The notes below the pieces were generated by a model, which was not told the origin of the DNA, searched no databases, and was given only the letters and a program-made list of their open reading frames with translations. Positions 54,974 to 64,000 of a stretch of DNA of 64,000 bases are shown piece after piece; within the stretch, counting starts at the first letter, position 1; every line of letters begins with the position of its first letter. The position numbers and the translations under genes are program-made. The stretch is from Blastobasis lacticolella (taxonomy: Eukaryota > Arthropoda > Insecta > Lepidoptera > Blastobasidae), in contig LR990054.1 in assembly GCA_905147135.1 (NCBI GenBank), positions 15,537,001 to 15,601,000 of the forward strand. The letters run 5' to 3'.

Positions 54974-55114
54974 TAAATTTAGCTGCTACATTGACACAAT
55001 TTACTCGGTTTACTATCTCAAAATTAATTCCAGCACTAAAAGTTAAGCGGTGACAAAACAAAAGTTTGTGTCCAATTAAGGGATTAAATGATGCACATTC
55101 AAACTGAGCTATTA
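54974..55114. repeat. Dispersed repeat R28, copy 2
   Basis: Matches 28614-28761 in the same orientation. It lies between two SINE-1 segments (54845-54973 and 55130-55415) but does not split a single SINE copy, because the flanking SINE parts overlap in content. Confidence 0.8.
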
Positions 55115-55129
55115 AATAACAATAAAAAT

Positions 55130-55415
55130 CACCTTGATCATGATCCAGGATTTGGCAGATCAGATAATTACAGTTGAGCGACTGCCATCTGACCTCCGTG
55201 ACCCTGCTACCAGGGGAACTGACCAGATTGGATCATGGTTACACATTCAGTCGCCTGAATGTGCATATTTTATCACGATGTTTTCCCTCGCCGTGAGAGC
55301 GTCGGCTAGCATTCAACTAATGTATATAACTCAGAAAGGAGTGATTGGTACATGGTAATAGTGAGATTTGAATCTGGCACCTCTCGCTTACGAGCCAGGC
55401 CACCGACTCTCTAGA
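55130..55415 (-). mobile_element. SINE-1 copy
   Basis: CCATGATCC-like CATGATCCAGGATTTGGCAG, GCGACTGCCATCTGACCTCC, CACATTCAGTCGCCTGAATG and head GTGAGATTTGAATCTGGCAC...CCACCGACTCTC. Confidence 0.85.
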
Positions 55416-55599
55416 AAAAAAAATATTTGTGATAAAGTTAAAATGGAATTGTTTTTCACAAAGATGCGCACTGGTAAACACGTACCTGCTCAACAGCCTA
55501 ATGAGCTACCGCACGAGTGCGGTAATGTCGTTTGAAAAGTACGTGTGTTTCATAGGCCACATTGTGAGCCAATTATCCCATGAGCACGAGAGTTGAAAA
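55416..55599. other. No recognisable feature
   Basis: Spacer between SINEs. Confidence 0.4.
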
Positions 55600-55825
55600 A
55601 ATAAATTAATAAATATTCTTTGACAAATTCACACAGCGCCATCTAGTCCCAAAGTAAGTAAAGCTTGTGTTATGGGTGTTAGATATAACTGATAAACTAC
55701 TTATATAAGTACACCCAGACCCGTAACAGAAATTAAAATTTATTATTTCATCTGTTTGGCCTTCGAACTCGGGACCTCTGCGTGGCAACATGTTAACCAA
55801 CTGGTTCAGTTCTTCTCAGGTCGTC
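55600..55825 (-). mobile_element. SINE-2 copy with decayed head
   Basis: GACAAATTCACACAGCGCCA, AAAGCTTGTGTTATGGGTG and CCCAGACCCGTAACAGAAAT; the head region CGAACTCGGGACCTCTGCGT has lost part of the A box. Confidence 0.82.
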
Positions 55826-56211
55826 AAAAATGTAATCACATAAAAACATGTCGGGGAAGGTTGACTCTCTTGTGGAAGAGTGTCCATCAGACTGCGTTTT
55901 TCCGGTAGGTTTCGCAGAAATAAAGCTTGTCCATAAAGTTGAACAGTCTCTAGTGATATTACAACAATAATTACTTACAATTAAATAATATCTTAAGAAT
56001 TCTATCCATTGCATTTAGATTAGGATAGTGACACTGGTTTTACAGATAAAAACGCTATGTGGGGACTAAACCCTCGTCCAACCCATTTTCTTATAATAAA
56101 TAGGTCTGTATGGTCATTATGTCAGACCGAATCCCGGGAGATGCGCAAGGTCGTGACATGCGATGCAATTGTAATGTTACTGCAACTGAGACGATTTCCG
56201 TACCAGAATGT
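55826..56211. other. Unrecognised; short repeat phrase
   Basis: GTGACATGCGATGCAATTG...CCGTACCAGAAT (56154-56209) parallels 46166-46228. It ends exactly where repeat R7 starts. Confidence 0.5.
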
Positions 56212-56896
56212 TTTCGTTAATCTACAATCGTTTGTGGTAGAAAAAATATATGGGATTTGACATAAGCTAAAGCGCGCTCCACATGTGGACAGTTCCGCGG
56301 GAACACGAGAATGTAGAGGGAGTATTCGTGTAGTCCCGTGCATATTTGGCATGTCTCGCCTATTTCAAAGACTAAGTAGAGATTGTTTGTTGTCGTCTCA
56401 ATTCGATCGATTTTATATTTATATTTCTAGCGCTTTTTCCCGTAACAGGTTCGGGGTACACATGACCATGATCCAGGATATTAGTAGATCAAGTAATTAC
56501 AGCAGAGAAGCTGCCATCACCTCTGTGACCCTGTTTACAGTAGATTACCGATATTACACCGATGAATCGATAAAATGTCGCGCGTTTTGACACCACCACA
56601 TCCCTAATAGGCGAGAATGTAGAGGGTCGACCAAAGTCCCGGCAAAAGTTTCGCCGGAAGTTTCGGCGAACATGTGGAGCGCGCTTAACGTTATCTGACA
56701 TAAGCTGTTTGTGGTAGAAATTCTTGGTCCATAGACAATTCACGTTCTTTCGGTGTACAAAGGAGGCGGATTGGCGGAAGATCCTACACAATCAGAGTCA
56801 ATGTAGACGTTGGTAGAAATAGTCGAACTTCGACCTGTCAATTTTCTACCATACGCATCACGCAAGCAGAGCTGTCAAAGATGGCTAGACCGACAG
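56212..56896. repeat. Dispersed repeat R7, interrupted copy
   Basis: 56212-56270 and 56686-56896 join to match 7063-7331 at about 95%. The interruption is the element at 56271-56685. Confidence 0.88.
56271..56685. mobile_element. TIR element with TAA duplication and known empty site
   Basis: Perfect 16 bp inverted ends AGCGCGCTCCACATGT / ACATGTGGAGCGCGCT, flanked by TAA at 56268-56270 and 56686-56688. The unfilled site is preserved at 7129-7131. Length 415 bp with no transposase. Inside are a SINE-1 scrap (56457-56540, minus) and a CATCCCTAATAGG end shared with 13873. The duplication size fits PIF/Harbinger-type insertion (inference). Confidence 0.92.
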
Positions 56897-57254
56897 GTGC
56901 ATCAATGACCGGCACCACATCCTTTCACATTAGGTAGTCTATGACGACGATAACCACGGCCCACTTTATTATAACTTCTTGTAAGTAAAAGAAAAATATT
57001 CGAATCCGGCAGGCAGCGCGCCTATCTTCGTATCCTAACGGATTATTGTCATCTTAAGAATTTTAGATCTAGTTTCATAATACCTACTTCGGCACTTATC
57101 ATAGACAGTATTTATGATATCATGGGTTAAAGTAACAAGCCTATATAAATATACCTACTGTTAATGTAATAAAAATTAGACAAACCTTAACAAATAACTT
57201 CTTTGATATTTGACGTTGAGCTGTAATATTTTAACAGATGATCAACTCAATTGT
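56897..57254. other. No recognisable feature
   Basis: AT-rich with no repeat match. Confidence 0.45.
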
Positions 57255-57525
57255 AAATAAATAAATAAAAATAAAATAAATAAATATTCGTGGACAAATT
57301 CACACAGCACCATCTAGCCCCAAACTAAGCAAAGCTTGTACTATGGGTGCTAGATAACTGATATACTACTTAAATACTTTTTTTAAAATTTAAATACATA
57401 CTTATTATACATAGAACACCCAGACCCGTAACAGAAATAAAAATTCATCATTTCAACCACCCCTTCATTCCGGCATTTTCAGACCGGCATGTTGACCATT
57501 GAACCACTCAGGTCGTCAACACAAA
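57255..57525 (-). mobile_element. SINE-2 copy with truncated head
   Basis: Close sister of 59565-59835 (shared AAGCTTGTACTATGGGTGC variant). The B-box section is missing, leaving GACCGGCATGTTGACCATTG and AACCACTCAGG. Confidence 0.85.
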
Positions 57526-58896
57526 CAATAAACTGTCAAACTTGACGTTTGTGATTGGTGTTGCCATTTATAAAGCGCATTCCATTCTGATGCGGATATG
57601 AAATCACGTGTAGCGTTGTATCTGGTGCCTTATTATTCTAGTGATCAAATAGTAAACAACATCAGTTCTGTATTTTTTGTTTTTATTCAACACACAAAGT
57701 ATAACACCATACTTCTGTGTTTAATTCATCTAACACTACGTCATGGAATCGTTTTAACGTTTGCTATTTTAAAAAACCAATCTCAATTCCTTCGTAGGGA
57801 ATTTTAGAAACACGTTCCGACACGCTACAAATACGGAATAAATTGTTATTTTGGCGACTCCAAACATCTTAGGGCCGACAGTGGGTGATGTAACGTCAGG
57901 TCGTAAAGGCTTCGTTTTATTGCGGATTCGTCGTCGTGGCTTAAGGGTGGTTTTACACATTTGTGTTTTCTAAACTTCAACTTTTATTCAAATAGAAATA
58001 AATAATATTTTTATTCACACAGAAAAAACACCATAATAATAAAATAACATCAACACGACAAGAACAACACTTTAATCGGTAAGTACCTACATTGCCGAAC
58101 GAAGAAAAAAAACAAGGTTACATTTAATCCATAGGTAGCGACGAGCTTAGTTGTTGTGAACTACCACCAGAACCAAATCTACAATTTTTCGGCGTGGTAT
58201 TTGACAAACTGCAGCCAATAATGATCTACAATTTTCTTATATAATTTGCTAACTTTCTTCTTTGTTTCTTGTAAAATTGAATGAATATAGGAGTAGGATA
58301 ATAAGATATTAAGACTTGGAACGATAATAATGTAATTAGGATAAAAAAACAATGAACCTTATAAGTAACGATATTAGGACAATCGATATAATGCTTAGGA
58401 CATATAAAAATTAGGACAATAAAGTTTAGGACACGTAGGAAGCAGAACTGATGGCCGATGTGGTGGAATGATTCTCGATAGACGATCAACGAATGGCTGA
58501 ATATAACATTAATACGATAATTTACGAGTATGTCACGAGTACGTAGTGAGTTTGAGGAACAGGCAATGTGTAACTGTCCTTATAATACACACACAACTTG
58601 ATTTAATTTACATTTAGAGCAATTAACAGTATTATCCATCGGGTTTCAGTTGAGTGCTGTTTTATATGTATGTAGGAGAGTTGATGGTGTAACCTATTGT
58701 TGGCTTGTTTTAATTACCTATGATAAAAATTAATTTACTTTTCATACCTACTTTTACATTTTATTAGGTAAGACTAGCATCCCGCTCAGAGGTAAAAAGC
58801 ATAATGAACAAACAGACTCAGAAAACATTATGGCATTTCATTGTGTGACGAATGTGTCAGACAGGTTACAAATTGGGGACGATTACCAACACACTC
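57526..58896. other. No recognisable feature
   Basis: 1.3 kb of AT-rich sequence. A pentamer-like TTAGGAC word recurs at 58334-58435 (ATTAGGATAA, TTAGGACAAT, TTAGGACATA, TTAGGACAAT, TTAGGACACG), loosely repetitive. Confidence 0.5.
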
Positions 58897-59085
58897 CGTG
58901 CTTTTTTTATGTTATACGGCAGACAAACAGGCAAGCGGGCCACCTGATGAAAAGTGGTCACCGCCGCCTATGGACATCAGCAACACCAGGGGAGTCACCA
59001 ATGCGTTGCCCGCCTCTGAAGAGACCTCTAATATACATCTTGAACGATCCCATGTCATAGTTTAAAGGAAACACCGCTGTAGCGT
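58897..59085 (-). mobile_element. LINE-E 3' end
   Basis: Plus strand reads TTTTATGTTATACGGCAGAC, GGGCCACCTGATGAAAAGTG, ATGGACATCAGCAACACC and GAACGATCCCATGTCATAG; inverse of 14140-14330. A second scrap of a related end lies at 59145-59250. Confidence 0.72.
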
Positions 59086-59564
59086 GCTAACTCATATATG
59101 CTGATGATATCACGCTGACGGACTCTGACAAGAGGTTACTTTTTTTTATTCCATAGGAACCGACGCTCCACCTGATGGAAAGCGGCCACTGCAACCCAAG
59201 GGGAGCGGATACGGTGCTAGCTTTTGAGGTACCCGTAGACTTGTCTAGCCCTACGTCTGAGCAAGTGGAAGAACCTCGACAATGGCTTCTTGAAACAAAA
59301 TATGGTTAATCTGTGTTGTTTTATTGGTATTTCTAAGAATACTTAAAGCTATGCGGTGCGACGTCACAAAATAACCGCGTGTCTAATTTGCCCCGGTCCG
59401 GTTTGCCCGGTTTTTACGATGCATAAACCGGATAGTGCGGATACGGATAATCGGTCGGCCCTTCCTCGACGTCTAGACGTAAAAGCTGTGCAAATTACCT
59501 CGAGAGGGGATGGTGGCAGTTACAGCGAGTTGGCAAAGTAAAAGGTCAAAATCAACATCGTAAT
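59086..59564. other. LINE scrap then unrecognised
   Basis: 59145-59250 contains CCACCTGATGGAAAGCGGCC and GGAGCGGATACGGTGC, as at 4738-4795. 59250-59564 shows nothing recognisable. Confidence 0.5.
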
Positions 59565-59835
59565 AAAAATAAATAAAATAAATATTCGTGGACAAATTCA
59601 CACAGCGCCATCTAGCCCCAAACTAAGCAAAGCTTGTACTATGGGTGCTAGTTAACTGATATACTACTTAAATACTTTATTTTTTTTAAATACATACTTA
59701 TTATACATAGAACACCCAGACCCGTAACAGAAATTAAAATTCATCATTTCAATTTCTGCCCGGCCGGGAATCGAACCCGGGACCTCCTGCGTGGCAGACC
59801 GGCATGTTGACCATTGAACCACTCAGGTCGTCTAT
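59565..59835 (-). mobile_element. SINE-2, full length
   Basis: Tail AAATAAAATAAATATTCGTG, body GACAAATTCACACAGCGCCA and CCCAGACCCGTAACAGAAAT, then an intact head: GGGAATCGAACCCGGGACCT (B box, minus) and GACCATTGAACCACTCAGG (A box, minus). Best reference for SINE-2 in the window. Confidence 0.92.
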
Positions 59836-60007
59836 CGTAATCCTGGCGCAATGTTGGGCTCTAGCGGTATGGGGAGAAGCAAAGTCTGTGGTAGTCTTCA
59901 CTCGTGACGTCACGGTGCTGCAAGAGTGCCGTCTTCCGTTATTTATAATTACATACGAAAGAAATGTCCGACCATGCCACCTACGCCAGGCACGGAAAGG
60001 AAAAAAA

Positions 60008-60330
60008 AAAAATCTCCTTAGCGTTAATTTCCCGTTGTGCTCTCTCGCGCGAGGGCCCGGGGTCCGTTCTGACCATGATACAGGATTTGGCAGATTAGGT
60101 TATTACAGTGGAGCTACTGCCATCTAACTTTCGTGACCCTGCTTCCAGGGGAACCTGAGCATATTAGATCAAGATTACACATTCAGTCGTCTAAGTGTGC
60201 AGGTTTTATCGCGATGTTTTACTTATATAACTCAGAAAAGATTAATTAGTACACGGCGCCAGTGGGATTCGAAACCGGTACCTCTCCCATTGCGAGTTGG
60301 ATACCGTTACCATTTCGCTAAGCTCTAATA
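60008..60330 (-). mobile_element. SINE-1 copy
   Basis: CTTAGCGTTAATTTCCCGTT, GAGGGCCCGGGGTCCG, CCATGATACAGGATTTGGCA and head GTGGGATTCGAAACCGGTAC. The CACCGTAAGAGC block is deleted. Confidence 0.82.
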
Positions 60331-60865
60331 ATAAATCTGTAAACCTGGAATTTCTCTATACATGGTAACACTACTTGGGTAACCTTACAATCCTCTCATA
60401 CATTACAACTTTCATAAACGTCAACATCACGGCCAAAATGCGCATAAAAATAAAAAACGGAGTTATCGCCACAACCTGAGACCATCCCAAAACATTTCGC
60501 TAAGCCCTAATCAGACTTATCTATGACTGAGGGCGTCGATTGTGTTTAAGTGCCAATAACTCTTAGAGTTATTGTGTCCGAGTTACATAATGATTATGTG
60601 GTTTGTAGTTTTAATGGGTAGCGTATTGTATTCAGGTTTCAGTGAGACCTTCTCCGCCTATTCAAGTTGGCTTGAGAAAATATGCAAGCCAACTATAAAC
60701 TAAGTACCTCACCTTTAAAGGTACATTAGCGGACTTGAGGCCCTGTTTGGGCGCGACACGTACGCGATTTGTAAACGCGACGGAGGTCCTTAAGATAATA
60801 ATACAATGTATACTCTTGTATTGCAGCTAAATAGGCAATAAGATTAGATAAATATTGTTGCGATG
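60331..60865. other. No recognisable feature
   Basis: A small inverted pair (AATAACTCTTAGAGTTATT at 60555) and nothing else. Confidence 0.45.
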
Positions 60866-61125
60866 TAATATGTACCCGCCGTGGGCTGGGTACTCATCCC
60901 TACTACGTAGACCCTCTGTTGGTCACCACGCGAAGGTTCGAAAGAACGTCTCTCGCTCGTACGATTCGGAATGAGCTCCCAGCCACAGTGTTTCCTTTGG
61001 ACTATGACATGGGATCGTTCAAGGGTGACTCCTCTGGTGTTGCTGATGTCCATAGGCGGCGGTGACCACTTTTCATCAGGTGGCCCATGCCAGGTGGCCT
61101 GTATGTCTGCCGGATAACATAAAAA
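60866..61125 (+). pseudogene. Jockey-like LINE ORF2 end and LINE-E tail
   Basis: The forward frame RRGLGTHPYYVDPLLVTTRR runs into ERTSLARTIRNELPATVFPL and DYDMGSFKG, then a stop. This is the R-WN-LP-FP-YD-FK end of Jockey-like ORF2 with the W lost. The untranslated tail has GGCGGCGGTGACCACTTTTC and ends ACATAAAAAAAATTC. Internally deleted relative to 14118-14340. Confidence 0.75.
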
Positions 61126-61523
61126 AAATTCAATTTACAATCTCCTTCACAGTGGAAGGGACTGCCATGCTATTTTTCATCTACTTCTAGTTTTGTCATA
61201 ACTGTCGTTTGAAAACTTTGAATTGTACTCTATTTGTATCTCTAACACGGCATCATCCACATGTTCATAAACGTACATACAATGCTTACGATGAAAATTA
61301 CTTAGCTGAATAGTAACGAAACATGTTTCACACCTCCAACCACATAATTCATGAAATAGACATATGAAACAGGTTTCAAATCACAAAGAGTACCTAAGTA
61401 AGCCTGTTAAATAAAAGTATTTGAATTGAATTGAACTGAATTTAATGTTTTATTGATGTTCCGTAGATATCCCACCTAGAAAACGGTATCTATTGTCCAT
61501 GATTCTTTGTATGGTCTGTCAAA
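61126..61523. other. LINE tail scrap
   Basis: GCCTGTTAAATAAAAGTATT followed by (TGAAT)n-like TTGAATTGAATTGAACTG at 61405-61445 is a LINE 3' end with a simple-repeat tail. The rest is unrecognised. Confidence 0.5.
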
Positions 61524-61612
61524 ACTGACTTGTCTTATTTGGTGAACAAACAATGTCCAAAATCACGACCATTTAAATACATTATTTCCTTAACCAAATA
61601 AGACAAGTCGGT
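61524..61612. repeat. Inverted repeat, ~22 bp arms
   Basis: ACTGACTTGTCTTATTTGGT (61524-61543) against ACCAAATAAGACAAGTCGGT (61593-61612), spacer about 49 bp. The left arm and its flank recur inverted at 32900-32950. Confidence 0.8.
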
Positions 61613-61636
61613 CCGGACAGATTTTAGGTCTCATGT

Positions 61637-61730
61637 TACAAAAATGCAGAACCGCAGGTGCATTGCCACTACACTGAGATGACATCTCTGTGAATTTGTT
61701 CATTGTGCTGGCTATATCATTCAAACAATG
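61637..61730 (-). mobile_element. LINE-F fragment
   Basis: AAATGCAGAACCGCAGGTGC then ATTGCCACTACACTGAGATG; inverse of 37930-37985. Confidence 0.55.
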
Positions 61731-61764
61731 TGTACAATGTGTATGTGTACAGTGTGTGTTATAT

Positions 61765-62130
61765 ACGTCATCATCATCATCTTGGCGTTAATGTCCCGGT
61801 TGTGCTCTCGAGAACGAGGGCCCGGGGTACGCCTTCACCATGATCCAGGATTTGGCGATCAGGTAATTACAGTGGAGCGACTGTAATCTGACGTCCGAGA
61901 CCATGCTACCAAGGGAACCTGACCAGATTGGATCATGGTTACAAATTCAGTTGCCTGAATTTGCAGGTTTCATCACGATGTTTTCCCTCACCGTAAGTGC
62001 ATCGGTTAGTGTTCAACTAATGTATATAACTCTGAAAATAGTCATTGGTACATGGCCGCAGCGGGATTCGAACCCGGTACCTCTCGCTTGCGAGTTGGAT
62101 ACTCAACCGCCCGGCTACCGACGCTCTTGC
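61765..62130 (-). mobile_element. SINE-1, full length
   Basis: TCATCATCATCATCTTGGCG tail, GAACGAGGGCCCGGGGTACG, CACCGTAAGTGCATCGGTTA and head GCGGGATTCGAACCCGGTAC with CGCCCGGCTACCGACGCTC. All parts present. Confidence 0.9.
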
Positions 62131-63009
62131 ATAACAATATATAATTATGAAATAAACATTCAAGAAATTATTCTGATTGGCGGGAGAAATACATAATGCG
62201 GTTAGACCAATATAGGCGCTAAAGGCAGATGCCGGAATTGATCCTTCAGATGATGATGATGAACCATCCAGACGACTTCCCCTGGCTTGATAGAGCTCAT
62301 ATTGTACCACCACTACCAAAAGGTATAGACTGGCCGATTACTCAAACCTCAATCAATTTAATCTGATGATCACGGTTTTGGCAATGCTATATAGTGATAA
62401 ACGAGCATACAGCCCGACTGATGATATACGCTAACTGCCTATAATATATACGATTCATGCATTTAGTTTGCTGGTAACAAAAACGCAGACCCGCAAGTGC
62501 ATTGTCCGCAATGCCTGAAGCCTCTAATTGCGCTGGCTACCGTATCCTTCAAACTGGAATACAACAATGCAGTAATAGATGAGGCGGTGGTAGACAAGGC
62601 GGACTCCTCAGGCTTTCTCAACGATATTTGCTCCACCACACATTCCAACCGCTTCAACTCTTGTGTAGCCGGGATCTACAGCGGCGACCACACACAGGTA
62701 CTGAGTATTGACACTCAGACGCGCCCGAGGAGAAGCTAATATTATACTGCCTTGGAAGCCGCAACAATTTTTATTCAAAAGTAACAGGCTCCTCAGGCTT
62801 GACAGAGATTTGATTCTACCATCTACAATAATAGCGTTGTCCTTTTCGGAATCAAATAAACTCAAATACTGGCCGTATGAACACCGGCAGAAAAGAAGCA
62901 CCACATGTAGTAAAATGGTCTTAAAAGAAGACTAATGTCTTAAAATGCAAGGCAGACCATCTATTACCTCCGTTGACAGTGAACAGTATTTTTTGTTCAG
63001 TATTTTTAA
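62131..63009. other. LINE-F fragment, otherwise unrecognised
   Basis: 62470-62590 has AAAACGCAGACCCGCAAGTG and GCCTCTAATTGCGCTGGC (LINE-F, minus). 62590-63009 holds overlapping open frames on both strands (62497-62739 plus, 62608-62904 minus) with no recognised family. Confidence 0.5.
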
Positions 63010-63062
63010 TGCTATCTCCAATCCGGCTAAAAAACATGGAGATTACGGCAATACTTTGCATT
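63010..63062 (+). mobile_element. LINE-C scrap
   Basis: GCTATCTCCAATCCGGC and CATGGAGATTACGGCAATAC correspond to the inverted pair in the middle of LINE-C. Confidence 0.5.
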
Positions 63063-63196
63063 CAATATGAGGGGTCTTTAGTTCTGGTGAGGTGGGACTG
63101 TGTCGGAATACACTGCCGTTGGTTTTTACGTGAAACGTCTACCTTGGCAGCTTTGAGACGATCTAGAAACCGCCTCGCTCGCTCAGCGCCGGACAT
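63062..63196 (-). pseudogene. Short frame with an AERARR-type motif
   Basis: Minus ATG at 63196 starts MSGAERARRFLDRLKAAKVD and the frame stops after 44 codons. A basic Met-Ser-x-Ala-Glu-Arg-x-Arg-Arg start is common in insect transposon-associated and uncharacterised proteins, so this may be an exon-like remnant of such a gene; that link is inference. No splice donor was identified with confidence. Confidence 0.22.
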
Positions 63197-63504
63197 TGGA
63201 GGACCCACGTGTGGCCCATGGCCCCTCTTTTCGTCGATAGCCGTGATTTGTATATCTAGGTCTTGAACAGGCTTAGGTCGACATATTAAGTTTTCGTATA
63301 TGTTTTTCCACCTTTCCCTTTTTTGTACTAAATATATTGTCCAAATTACACCTATTTTTGTATGGATCGATTGTTTTAGACAAACTCAATAAATACAGGA
63401 AAGTGAGTCACGTGTAAGTCGTGAGTTTGTGCTAAATAGAAATGCGCGGGTGCGCGCGTTTCACGTCAAAAACCTAACCGGCTAATAATATAATATAATA
63501 TAAT
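63197..63504. other. No recognisable feature
   Basis: A GCGCGGGTGCGCGCG patch at 63444 and (AATAT)n at 63484-63502 only. Confidence 0.5.
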
Positions 63505-63860
63505 CGGCCGAAAAATATCGCTAAACTCAGACCAAGTTTATTCATTCGTTCATTCATTCATGTTTATTGATAATTGTTAAATTACAAGTCAATTACAGTA
63601 TTAGTTTGTCAAGCTACGAGAAATAACATATTCACTTAGTACATTAGGATATACATAATTATACTCAAATATCATCTAAACTATTAAACAGATTTTAATT
63701 AAACTAAGCTAAAACCATCTCTATCAAACTAAAGAAAACTGCATCGAAATCGGTCAATTCAGGGGCTTCGATTCTTTAGGCAGATACACACATGTACAGA
63801 GCCACAGATACACAGCCACCCACCAAAACCCCGCTTTTTGGTCGAGGATTAATAGATGAG
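63505..63860 (+). repeat. Dispersed repeat Z with nested minus LINE tail
   Basis: Begins CGGCCGAAAAATATCGC and resumes at AATATCATCTAAACTATTAA, ending AAACCCCGCTTTTTGGTCG. In between (about 63538-63665) lies a minus-strand LINE tail with (CATT)n and TTTATT. Compare the uninterrupted copy at 31157. Confidence 0.6.
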
Positions 63861-63914
63861 GTCGTTCGCTGTTTTTTTCTCTGTTCTGTGTGTTTTGTGT
63901 TTAGTATTTTATTT

Positions 63915-64000
63915 GGACTCCATTGAGCTGATACTCTGTTGATCACGACGCGTAGGTTAGAATGAACGTTTCTCGCTCGTACGATTCGGATGTGGAATGA
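63915..64000 (+). pseudogene. Jockey-like ORF2 end, cut by window edge
   Basis: ATGAACGTTTCTCGCTCGTA encodes the TFLARTIR block, followed by RMWNE-like GGATGTGGAATGA. It continues beyond the window. Confidence 0.6.

Noticed and set aside
58334..58435. TTAGGAC words as telomere-like repeats
   Set aside because: Only a handful, unevenly spaced and not the insect TTAGG array; probably chance in AT-rich DNA.
1..64000. CRISPR array, operon, phage or bacterial island
   Set aside because: No regularly spaced identical repeats, no long adjacent coding frames and no ribosome-binding sites; all features are of eukaryotic transposon type.

Overview
This window looks like insect nuclear DNA, most likely from a moth or butterfly (Lepidoptera). 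The evidence is AT-rich sequence with no operons or ribosome-binding sites, and an interspersed-repeat set of lepidopteran type. That set comprises short Helitrons ending in CTAG inserted between A and T, tRNA-headed SINEs with B boxes, RTE-type and Jockey-like LINE 3' ends, and many small inverted-repeat MITEs. No intact protein-coding gene, rRNA or stand-alone tRNA gene can be supported. The longest open frames (about 120-160 codons) run through repeats. The sequence reads as intergenic or long-intron DNA.

Layout. Positions 1-246 are a LINE 3' end. Positions 247-5689 are copy A of a segmental duplication whose copy B lies at 17588-21918, in the same orientation about 12 kb away. The copies differ by a LINE-tail insertion in A, a SINE insertion in B, a 1.3 kb segment found only in A, and a palindrome found only in B. 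Between them (5.7-17.6 kb) lie LINE tails, two abutting DNA elements (a Helitron at 10836-11059 and a MITE at 11064-11320), a two-unit tandem repeat, and a Jockey-like ORF2 C-terminal relic. From 22 to 44 kb the sequence is sparser, with long stretches where nothing was recognised. It still holds RTE relics, a SINE with a perfect 15 bp target-site duplication (37531-37912), a MITE with TAA duplications (40188-40318) and an 820 bp near-palindrome (41885-42705). From 44 to 64 kb repeat density rises again, with many nested elements.

The only gene-like signal is on the minus strand at 44300-44190. A GC-rich island carries a TATATAA box and an initiator-like site about 30 nt downstream, followed by a short ATG-less exon that ends in a consensus splice donor (CAAG/GTAAGT). 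If real, it is the first, noncoding exon of a gene whose next exons lie to the left.

The strongest items for follow-up are the long inverted repeat at 41.9-42.7 kb, the TAA-flanked element at 56271-56685 whose empty site survives at 7129-7131, the candidate promoter at 44.26 kb, the 78 bp direct repeats around a LINE fragment at 52.6-53.0 kb, the degenerate minisatellite at 47.7-47.9 kb, and the duplicated block itself. Family names in this annotation (SINE-1, LINE-C and so on) are local labels. Class assignments rest on motifs read by eye; no database comparison was made.
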